NCBI GenBank assembly: GCA_025998735.1
Contig: BNWJ01000087.1
Location: 1-5,827, forward strand
Length of the DNA: 5,827 nt
DNA from: Alphaproteobacteria bacterium
Lineage (GTDB): Bacteria; Pseudomonadota; Alphaproteobacteria; UBA3830
Direction: 5' to 3'
Position numbers and translations under genes: made by a program. Positions 1-4,688 of the stretch are shown here, piece by piece. The notes beneath the pieces are model-generated. The model was not told where the DNA came from. It worked only from the letters and a program-made list of their open reading frames with translations, and did not search any database. Position 1 is the first letter of the stretch. Every line of letters starts with the position of its first letter.

Positions 1-148
1 GGAGAGGATTGGACTGAAAATCAGGCACTAACGAGTTGAGCAACGATATCGCTATGGAGTCGCCGCCTTTTCCATCCAAAGCTACCAATTGCTTGAATGC
101 AACATACACAAGTGGATTCGCATAGCCCGAATTAGTCTCAAAATTCAT
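1..148 (-). CDS. Rpn-family recombination-promoting nuclease / PD-(D/E)XK transposase, N-terminal part (runs off the left edge)
   Basis: The minus strand is open from ATG at 148 to the edge, 49 codons, with in-frame TAG and TGA just upstream, so the start is fixed. A Shine-Dalgarno AGGGGA (159-154) lies 5 nt before it. Residues 11-20 read NPLVYVAFKQ, followed by LVALDGKGGD (21-30) and a SLLNSLVPDF stretch (35-44). From memory this is the opening of the Rpn / PD-(D/E)XK transposase proteins that are abundant in Rickettsiales and Holosporales. These act on DNA and are linked to recombination and mobile elements. The family usually has Asp before the hydrophobic-FK motif; here the aligned residue seems to be Tyr15, which may mark a variant or a dead copy. 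The catalytic part lies outside the window, so activity cannot be judged. Family assignment is from motif recognition only. Confidence 0.72.
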   Translation of the reverse strand, partial: MNFETNSGYANPLVYVAFKQLVALDGKGGDSIAISLLNSLVPDFQSNPL

Positions 149-177
149 ACAGTTCCCCTATCACTGCCACATATCTA

Positions 178-207
178 ATTATAGCACAACCAGAGCCAGA
201 ATGACAA
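178..207 (-). promoter_or_regulatory. Sigma70-type promoter of the Rpn-like gene
   Basis: On the minus strand TTGTCA (207-202) and a consensus TATAAT (183-178) are separated by 18 bp. Transcription would start near 171, leaving a leader of about 23 nt that carries the AGGGGA ribosome site before ATG 148. This is the best promoter match in the window. It implies the transposase-like gene has its own promoter and is not read from the 660-residue gene upstream. Confidence 0.65.
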
Positions 208-621
208 GAATTTTGATGATTTTTTGTGGATGAACTTTTTGGTGGATATCGAGCAATCTCTTTTGACTGACGTAACACAACTTTCATTTTGCCAGCCGTT
301 TCCGATATTCTCCAGTTCGTTATGGGGGGCACTTGAAGAGAGCGACCGTCCAAAAGGTTAACTGACAAACAATGTCCACTGAAATGCCTACATAAAATTG
401 TCCAAAAAAACGGAGAATAAGTTCGTAATGAGAGGCTCTTCCTCCGCCAGGCTACATGGTGTTTGAGTCTGTTATTTTATTGAAACAAATGTTCCTTAAA
501 TAAATTTAAAAATTATATTGTTTTAAACGCATTTTGTCATCTTTCGCCTTTTTTCTCCGAAAATTCTCTCTCCATTCTCCAAAATCGCGTGTCTGGAGAA
601 TCATGAAGCACGCGCTGTAAT
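208..621. other. Region without a convincing gene (AT-rich spacer and possible gene remnants)
   Basis: No ORF here has both a plausible start and a recognisable product. The minus strand is open from about 460 down to 138. It contains a stretch reading LLDGRSLQVP and then NWRIS, which recalls DUF2442 proteins (DGR-x-L-x-VP, later NWR), but the part between the two motifs and the expected C-terminal motif are missing. If real, it is a remnant. The plus strand in another frame is open for about 60 codons up to TAA at 361 without a good start. Positions 470-540 are strongly AT-rich. An 18-nt motif close to TTTTGATGATTTTTGTGG occurs near 212 and again near 725, with one extra T in the first copy. 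Confidence 0.45.
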
Positions 622-688
622 TTGTTGAAAATACGAGATATTTTTGAAGCAATTGCGAACCAGACAAAGCCGGTTTGGAGAATGGAGA
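569..688. repeat. 15-bp perfect inverted repeat
   Basis: TCTCCATTCTCCAAA (569-583) is exactly the reverse complement of TTTGGAGAATGGAGA (674-688), 90 bp away. The core ATTCTCCA also pairs with a nearer TGGAGAAT (594-601), and one more ATTCTCCA lies at 307-314. The left arm can therefore form two alternative stems. This may be the ends of a small miniature element or an attenuator-like switch. No target-site duplication is evident. Confidence 0.6.
574..614 (+). other. Possible H-type pseudoknot around a very short ORF
   Basis: Stem 1 is ATTCTCCA (574-581) with TGGAGAAT (594-601), 8 bp. Its loop contains CGCGTG (586-591), which pairs perfectly with CACGCG (609-614) beyond the stem, 6 bp. The connecting loops are 4, 2 and 7 nt, which is sterically reasonable for an H-type pseudoknot. 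GGAG (595-598) inside stem 1 precedes ATG 603 of a five-codon ORF MKHAL ending at 620. The short ORF may be accidental. Expression of this strand is not shown. Confidence 0.35.
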
Positions 689-807
689 TGGTTGGCGAGT
701 GGGATGAGAAGAAATTACGCAGTGTTTTGATGATTTTTGTGGATAGATTCTTGAGTCGTCGATGGCGTTATTCTAATGGCCATGGCGCTACTTCTCACAC
801 GAACTAG
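622..807 (+). CDS. Doubtful small ORF, 61 residues, unknown
   Basis: This plus-strand ORF begins at a TTG (second TTG at 625) just after the five-codon ORF ending at 620. There is no clear ribosome site. Its first part reads like a real protein: IRDIFEAIANQTKPVW, then DEKKLRSVLMIFVDRFLSRR, suggesting helices. The last 15 residues are low quality and may be out-of-frame sequence. I do not recognise the family. It runs toward the 3' end of the 660-residue gene on the other strand. It may be the front of a decayed gene rather than a working one. The alternative is chance, as the ORF is short. Confidence 0.25.
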   Translation: MLKIRDIFEAIANQTKPVWRMEMVGEWDEKKLRSVLMIFVDRFLSRRWRYSNGHGATSHTN

Positions 808-839
808 ATTCGCCTCAAAATGAAGAATGAAAGCGAACC
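807..839 (-). terminator. Weak hairpin downstream of the 660-residue gene
   Basis: On the minus strand GGTTCGC (839-833) can pair with GCGAATC (813-807) over 7 bp with one G-U pair and a 19-nt loop. It lies 23 nt after the TAA of the 660-residue gene. No U-tract follows, so it is not a classic intrinsic terminator; it could protect the 3' end or be chance. Confidence 0.2.
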
Positions 840-862
840 TAATTGTGTTGAGAGCGGATGGA

Positions 863-2845
863 TTATTCTCCTTCTTCTTCGCCAGCGACCGCAGCAGCGG
901 AGCTACTGCTAGAACTGGAAGAAGAGCTGCTGCTAGAAGAAAGATGGCTACCGCCACCACCTCCTTCTCCACTGCTGCCACTTGAACTAGAGGAGTCACC
1001 ATCTACTTTTGCTGAAATTCCAAACAGATTTTTATCCTTCTTTCTTAACTTATTCAGAGTATCATTCTCTAACGTATCCTCAGTAAACTTACCGTCATCT
1101 CCCTTTATGATAAATATAGGCTCAGGTTTACCACTTCCTTCCAATGTAGTTTTCACAAGTATATTTCTAGACTTTTCGTCGAATTCTTCCTCATATATTA
1201 CCTTTCCATTGCTATCCAAGATTTCCAGCGGATCCTGAGGTAGCCCAATAGTATCATCTTTGTTTTTGATGTACTCAAGGAAATGGATGGCAGTTTCAAG
1301 CGCTTTATCTAGACTTCTTCCAACCAAAACACAATTGTTCTCCTTAAGATGAGCTGGACTCCTTTTTCCATTTACTCTATTGGGGCGCGGCGTAGTTTCT
1401 TTTACCGGCAATATACCTCGTACCTCTCGTATTTTGTCAAGAATTAGGTCAACCACTTCTTTCATGCCAAGGTCTTTTAATGATGTTTTGTTTTTCGTGC
1501 TATTTTTTTCAACTGGCGTTTTTTCCTCTTGAACTGATATTCCTATCCCACTCAAAAGACCAAGGCATTGACTAATAAGCTGATTTGCGTCACTAAAATC
1601 TCCGACCGATATGTCATTCCACAAAGCACCAGTATGCGCAATCACGCCATTCGTAATGGCGGCAATTGTGCGTTTCTGCTGTGCCTTTACAATATCTTGG
1701 TGCAAACCTTCTTCGGAAACTGAGGCGCTCAAGAGCCTATAATCATAACCAGTTTGCGCTCTTGTTAAAAGATCGACGATCCTATCTCTAAATTCTATAT
1801 ACTTATAATACCACTGCGGCTTGAAAATTCCTAGTTGGAGAGCACGCTTTGCGCTTTCATTACAATAATCCCGCAATCCGGCAATAGAACCGTCCTTTTT
1901 GGCTATATCTTTATCAAGCTCTGCAATTTGTTCAAGTAGCCATCTTTTTTCCTCTTGCAGCTCCTTAATTTTGCCCTGGAACTCATCTTTTTCATCTACC
2001 AAGTTAGTTACGGGCTTTGGTGAAACTAGATCAGTCTGTACATCTATCGACTTCTGCTGACGACTTGGGATTTGCAATTGTTCTGCAAGAGATTTCATAG
2101 CCGCCACTAGAGCATTTAATGCCTCTCGTTTTGATGCAATGCTTTCTTTTGTAGCCACTATTACCTTATTTGCTGGATCATTATAGACCTGCTTTGCCTC
2201 TTCTCGCTTCTTCTTGAGAATTCCATCAAAATCAACTCCTGATCCATCATAGAGTTGCTGTAATTGAGTCCTGATAGCATCAATTTTTGCTGCAATTTCG
2301 ATTATATCATTGTGCTCAGCCGCTTCTACATCATTTTTTAACGTACCGAGTAAATCCGTTGCATCTTTATCCAGCTTAACGAATTTATCAAGTGTTTCAG
2401 AAACAGCTGCTTCCGTAGTCCTGTGGTCGATGAGTTGTGCTTTGGAAATGAGTCTACGCCCAGCAACAAGTTTATCAACAAGCTCATTAAAGCATTCCCT
2501 TTTTGTTGAACTGTTAAGAGCATCAATTGCCAAAACACTACTCATCAAGTCTTCAGGAATCTTTGCGTCGCCCTGATCTGATGGCCAGTTCAACAATTCA
2601 TAGATAAACTCCTCTGGTGTCATTCCAGTTGGAAGATTATTGAAAGATGCTTTATTAAGGGCACAAACCTTGATCGCAAGGGCTTCAGCCTCAGCGGCCT
2701 TTTTATTAGCTTCAGCTCCCGCGGAAGGAGTCTTTGCAACGTCATATGACATACAACCACTCATTTTTCCGTACATTGCACTCACGTCGGCTGAAGCATA
2801 ACACAGAGCCGTAGCAATCACAAAAGAACAGCCTAACTTACCCAT
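863..2845 (-). CDS. Secreted 660-residue coiled-coil protein with Gly/Ser-rich tail (family 1)
   Basis: The start is ATG 2845, preceded by GGAGAG (2856-2851) with 5-nt spacing; it ends in TAA. Residues 1-23 form a signal peptide (MGKLG, then a hydrophobic stretch, ending ADVSA), so the protein is probably exported by Sec. Directly after cleavage comes YGKMSG (25-30). Residues 40-140 hold a helical module with LPTGMTPEEFIYELLNW (71-87) and IDALN..KRECFNELVDKLVAGR (107-130). Residues 282-325 (KDEFQGKIKELQEEKRW and following) have a heptad-like, charged pattern typical of a coiled coil. A proline/basic linker lies near 480-500, a probably beta-rich part at 535-590, then a Gly/Ser tail (617-649) ending EEEGE. 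The signal peptide, YGKM motif and helical module recur in the interrupted gene at 4689-5501, so these are paralogues. No known domain is recognised; a surface or secreted host-interaction protein is inference only. Confidence 0.88.
   Translation of the reverse strand: MGKLGCSFVIATALCYASADVSAMYGKMSGCMSYDVAKTPSAGAEANKKAAEAEALAIKVCALNKASFNNLPTGMTPEEFIYELLNWPSDQGDAKIPEDLMSSVLAIDALNSSTKRECFNELVDKLVAGRRLISKAQLIDHRTTEAAVSETLDKFVKLDKDATDLLGTLKNDVEAAEHNDIIEIAAKIDAIRTQLQQLYDGSGVDFDGILKKKREEAKQVYNDPANKVIVATKESIASKREALNALVAAMKSLAEQLQIPSRQQKSIDVQTDLVSPKPVTNLVDEKDEFQGKIKELQEEKRWLLEQIAELDKDIAKKDGSIAGLRDYCNESAKRALQLGIFKPQWYYKYIEFRDRIVDLLTRAQTGYDYRLLSASVSEEGLHQDIVKAQQKRTIAAITNGVIAHTGALWNDISVGDFSDANQLISQCLGLLSGIGISVQEEKTPVEKNSTKNKTSLKDLGMKEVVDLILDKIREVRGILPVKETTPRPNRVNGKRSPAHLKENNCVLVGRSLDKALETAIHFLEYIKNKDDTIGLPQDPLEILDSNGKVIYEEEFDEKSRNILVKTTLEGSGKPEPIFIIKGDDGKFTEDTLENDTLNKLRKKDKNLFGISAKVDGDSSSSSGSSGEGGGGGSHLSSSSSSSSSSSSSSAAAVAGEEEGE
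899..997 (-). repeat. Gly/Ser low-complexity coding tract
   Basis: This codes for residues 617-649 of the 660-residue protein: five Ser, Gly-Ser-rich spacing, a run of five Gly, then 14 consecutive Ser. Serine is encoded by a mixture of TCT, TCC, AGC, AGT and TCA rather than one repeated triplet. The tract is therefore kept for its amino acids and is not a fresh triplet expansion, although such DNA can still change length. It is also more GC-rich than its surroundings and leaves long open frames on the other strand, which are not genes. Confidence 0.8.
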
Positions 2846-2893
2846 TTCTACTCTCCATTTCTCATTAGCCTCAAAATTGCGATCAATAACACA

Positions 2894-2930
2894 ACTATAG
2901 CCAAGGATATCATGAAAGAGTTAACTCTTT
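2894..2930 (-). promoter_or_regulatory. 16-bp palindrome with putative promoter of the 660-residue gene
   Basis: AAAGAGTTAACTCTTT (2915-2930) is a perfect 16-bp palindrome, 70 bp upstream of ATG 2845. On the minus strand TATAGT (2899-2894) is a 5/6 match to a -10 box. The only reasonable -35 is TTAACT (2924-2919) in the palindrome centre, with a long 19-bp spacer. The arrangement suits a dimeric regulator that covers the -35 region. The interrupted paralogue has a similar TTAAC-centred palindrome upstream (5547-5561). The regulator is unknown. Confidence 0.45.
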
Positions 2931-2967
2931 ACTTACTCATACAACATACCAGAGGCATTTAATTCGC

Positions 2968-3094
2968 CACTGGATCGTCATTCAGAGCCCCGTAGGGGCG
3001 TGGGAATCCAGTGCTCGACAAAGCGTTATGCTTTTCTCATATTTTTTATCTGATTGTGGATCCATACGTCGCGCTATGCGCTCCTCTGGATGAC
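2968..3094. repeat. Compound palindromic intergenic repeat (Rickettsiales-type)
   Basis: Two hairpins sit in one element. In the first, CACTGGAT (2968-2975) pairs with ATCCAGTG (3006-3013) around an inner perfect stem GCCCC-GTA-GGGGC (2987-2999). In the second, ATCCA (3060-3064) pairs with TGGAT (3087-3091) around GCGC-TAT-GCGC (3071-3081). In addition GTCATTCAGAG (2977-2987) and CTCTGGATGAC (3084-3094) are inverted copies with one mismatch, enclosing most of the element. This architecture, with GTCATTC/GGATGAC arms, matches interspersed repeats I know from Rickettsiales-like genomes. It lies between the 660-residue gene and the small paralogues, where it could also end transcription or stabilise transcripts. 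Confidence 0.75.
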
Positions 3095-3175
3095 AGCTCC
3101 GAACGAGAATTAAAAAGCCCTGCAATGTACCTACAGCATGAACTTTTTATAGCTTTTCACTAACAAACCTATTCA

Positions 3176-3586
3176 TCAATCCTTGTTCCACGGAACTATT
3201 CTCGGATCTGGTATCACAAACCTAGCCATTAACTCCGGATCTTCTGCATATAGCTCATACCGTTTCGCAATCGGAGGCAGAGCCTCGTACAATCTCTGCT
3301 GGAACGCTATGTCCTTTCTGGCTGCAAATTGCAATAATCCAGTACTATAGAAAACAGAGAGTGGAGTGCTGGCATGCCTTGTAAATGCAGCAACACTTAT
3401 AGCAACTTCTGCCAACTCCTTCCATACTCCTACAAAAGCATCATCGTCTGTAAGCGAGTGGCTACTGAGATTCACATGTTGTTGAATACCAGAATCATCC
3501 AATGACTGTTGCACTTGCATTGCAATAGCGCTGGAGCACAAAGACACCGCCAAAATCGTATACAGATATTTTCTCAAAAACAGCAT
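3176..3586 (-). CDS. Secreted small protein, 136 residues (family 2, copy 1)
   Basis: I choose ATG 3586. GGGAG (3600-3596) lies 9 nt upstream, exactly as in the next paralogue, and the protein then opens MLFLRKYLY, matching MLFLRMSK there. A longer frame reaches 3631 but lacks a ribosome site. Residues 1-22 are a signal peptide ending SSAIA, so the mature protein is about 114 residues and probably exported. The body is mostly helical: TDDDAFVGVW, then STPLSVFYSTGLLQFAARKD, LYEALP, YELYAEDPELMARF and IPDP near the end. It stops with TGA and lacks the TD(W/R)SLNR ending of the other two copies, ending VPWNKD instead. No known family is recognised. It is the last gene of the tandem array and has its own leader and putative promoter. 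Confidence 0.85.
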   Translation of the reverse strand: MLFLRKYLYTILAVSLCSSAIAMQVQQSLDDSGIQQHVNLSSHSLTDDDAFVGVWKELAEVAISVAAFTRHASTPLSVFYSTGLLQFAARKDIAFQQRLYEALPPIAKRYELYAEDPELMARFVIPDPRIVPWNKD

Positions 3587-3593
3587 TACATCT

Positions 3594-3645
3594 AACTCCC
3601 TGAAAACACATGTATACTTTACAATATGCAATCAGGGAATTACAA
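3594..3645 (-). promoter_or_regulatory. Leader of family-2 copy 1: promoter overlapping a ribosome-site stem
   Basis: On the minus strand AATTCCCTGA (3641-3632) can pair with TCAGGGAGTT (3603-3594) over 10 bp with one T-G wobble; the second arm contains the Shine-Dalgarno. The 28-nt loop holds a small TGTA/TACA hairpin. A putative promoter TTGTAA (3645-3640), 18 bp, TAAAGT (3621-3616) overlaps the first arm, so RNA made from it would lack that arm. The promoter match is modest (4/6 and 4/6), but its position corresponds to that in the neighbouring paralogue. Confidence 0.5.
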
Positions 3646-3717
3646 GGATCATCCACTACCCTAAATAACTTACACAAGCCATTCTTTGAACCAATAACTA
3701 CAAAATGGAGCAGCGGA

Positions 3718-3776
3718 ATACGATCTAAAGTTTTACCTATTCAAGCTCCAATCTGTAACCTCTGGATTTGGTATTA
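3718..3776 (-). repeat. Direct repeat, copy 1: 3' end of family-2 copy 2 and following spacer
   Basis: This segment matches 4298-4356 at about 49 of 59 positions by hand count, without gaps. It covers the last codons of the 153-residue gene and 15 bp after its stop. Similarity seems to continue weakly into the spacer. It is the trace of a tandem segmental duplication that copied gene, 3' flank and leader together. Confidence 0.7.
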
Positions 3777-4194
3777 CAAACTCCGCCATTAACTCTGAAT
3801 CTTCCGCATACAGTTCATAATATCTCGCGGCAGAAGGCAATGCTTCATACAACTTCTGCTGGAATGCAATGTCTTTTTTGGCTGCAAATCGGAGTAGCCC
3901 AGTAGATAAAAAGGTATCTAACGGGGTTCTAGCATTATCAGTGAAAGCAGCAATATCTAGAGCAAGTTTTCCCAATTTTCCCCACACCTTTATAAAAGCG
4001 TCATCACTAAGTGCATTTTCCTGTACTAATTTTGCGTAATCCGCTTCAAGTGTTCCATTTTCTGTAGTCCCACCAAGATTTTCGATCTGCTTTGATGAAA
4101 TTACAAGTGAAGGCTGAACTTCCATCGGTTCTGCTATAGAACAAGAAAGCACAATTGCCGCGACTATGCATTTAGACATTCTCAAAAACAACAT
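3733..4194 (-). CDS. Secreted small protein, 153 residues (family 2, copy 2)
   Basis: ATG 4194 is chosen because AAGGAG (4209-4204) stands 9 nt before it and the protein then starts MLFLRMSK like copy 1; an upstream in-frame TTG at 4200 lacks proper spacing. Residues 1-21 form a signal peptide ending CSIA before EPMEV. A Cys at 18 makes lipidation conceivable, but the lipobox is poor. A variable stretch of about 40 residues follows, then the shared core: LSDDAFIKVW, ARTPLDTFLSTGLLRFAAKKD, LYEALPSAARYYELYAED and IPNPEVTDWSLNR, ending in TAA. The core is nearly the same as copy 1 around GLL-x-FAA-(R/K)-KDIAFQQ. Predicted as an exported, mainly helical protein of unknown role. Gaps to the neighbours are 118 bp upstream and 146 bp downstream, and the gene has its own leader. 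Confidence 0.88.
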   Translation of the reverse strand: MLFLRMSKCIVAAIVLSCSIAEPMEVQPSLVISSKQIENLGGTTENGTLEADYAKLVQENALSDDAFIKVWGKLGKLALDIAAFTDNARTPLDTFLSTGLLRFAAKKDIAFQQKLYEALPSAARYYELYAEDSELMAEFVIPNPEVTDWSLNR

Positions 4195-4201
4195 ACACAA
4201 A

Positions 4202-4253
4202 AACTCCTTAATTGAAACACAAGCATTCTACCATGCACAACTAAGGAGTTCAA
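4202..4253 (-). promoter_or_regulatory. Leader of family-2 copy 2: promoter overlapping a ribosome-site stem
   Basis: On the minus strand AACTCCTTA (4250-4242) is perfectly complementary to TAAGGAGTT (4210-4202), which contains the Shine-Dalgarno AAGGAG. The 31-nt loop has a GCAT/ATGC hairpin. A putative sigma70 promoter, TTGAAC (4253-4248), 17 bp, TAGAAT (4230-4225), overlaps the first arm and would start RNA near 4218, so only read-through RNA could form the stem. The same layout precedes copy 1 at 3594-3645. Confidence 0.58.
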
Positions 4254-4297
4254 TCTCTGCACAAATGCTCTGCTTTTTTACAAATGAAACAGATGAA

Positions 4298-4356
4298 ATG
4301 CGACCTAAAGGTTTATCTATTCAGACTCCTGTCTGTAACCTCAGGATTAGGTATTA
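4298..4356 (-). repeat. Direct repeat, copy 2: 3' end of family-2 copy 3 and following spacer
   Basis: Partner of 3718-3776. The shared stretch codes for the end of the family-2 core (IPNPEVTD-x-SLNR, TAA) and runs 15 bp past the stop. Beyond it, homology fades but TTAG-TCG-ATT-like positions can still be aligned. It supports derivation of copies 2 and 3 from one ancestor by tandem duplication. Confidence 0.7.
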
Positions 4357-4669
4357 AGTATTCAGCATCTAAAGCTGGATCAGTGATTCCAGGTGCTCCA
4401 GAAGGTTGTTTTACAGTGTTAGGTAATGAATTGAATAACCTTTTCTGGATCTCAATATCTCTTCTGGCTGCCAATCGCAACAATCCCGTTGTCAAAAAAG
4501 TGTCTAATGGCGTTCTGGAATTTTCTGAAAATGCAGCAACGCTCAGGGCTAGTCTTGCCAATTTTGTCCATACCTCTACAAACTTATCATCGCTAATTTT
4601 AAGAAAGTCAGCAAGCATTTGCAACTGTTGACCAAGAGATATAATACGTCCGGATAATGCTGAAGTCAT
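4313..4669 (-). CDS. Family-2 copy 3, 118 residues, without signal peptide (possibly decayed)
   Basis: The core is clearly family 2: ISDDKFVEVW, SRTPLDTFLTTGLLRLAARRD, and IPNPEVTDRSLNR at the end. Compared with the other copies the YELYAED segment is replaced by a Gly/Pro-containing stretch (KQPSGAPGITDP). With ATG 4669 the protein has no signal peptide; AAAGGA lies only 3 nt before that ATG, so the start is weak. The frame stays open upstream to a stop near 4723, overlapping the end of the interrupted family-1 gene in another frame and encoding a helical QAEQLQRLK-like stretch. The original 5' end seems lost or replaced by a junction. It lies 19 bp after the upstream stop and could be co-transcribed. 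It may be a cytoplasmic variant or a pseudogene in the making. Confidence 0.6.
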   Translation of the reverse strand: MTSALSGRIISLGQQLQMLADFLKISDDKFVEVWTKLARLALSVAAFSENSRTPLDTFLTTGLLRLAARRDIEIQKRLFNSLPNTVKQPSGAPGITDPALDAEYLIPNPEVTDRSLNR

Positions 4670-4688
4670 TAGTCCTTTCGCGTTGATA

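Noticed and set aside
1..67. GGACTGAAAATC near 10-21 looks like the anticodon arm of tRNA-Phe
   Set aside because: No T-arm, acceptor pairing or D-arm fits around it, and the minus strand is a good coding frame through it.
715..1002. 95-residue minus-strand ORF rich in Ala, Val and Leu
   Set aside because: It is out of frame over the Ser/Gly tail of the 660-residue gene; its composition is just the shifted low-complexity tract.
858..1238. 126-residue plus-strand ORF rich in Leu, Glu and Pro
   Set aside because: Antisense shadow of the repetitive tail and following codons of the 660-residue gene; no ribosome site.
2310..2576. Plus-strand and second minus-strand ORFs inside the 660-residue gene
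   Set aside because: Shadows of the conserved family-1 module, whose frame is confirmed by the paralogue.
3110..3150. Possible intrinsic terminator after family-2 copy 1 (minus-strand GGGC followed by TTTTT)
   Set aside because: No adequate stem precedes the T run; the nearby TGTA/TACA pairing is too short.
3176..3631. Longer start of family-2 copy 1 at 3631
   Set aside because: It would place 15 extra residues before the signal peptide and lacks a ribosome site; ATG 3586 matches the paralogue.
4284..4631. 115-residue plus-strand ORF
   Set aside because: Antisense of family-2 copy 3, whose frame is confirmed by two paralogues.
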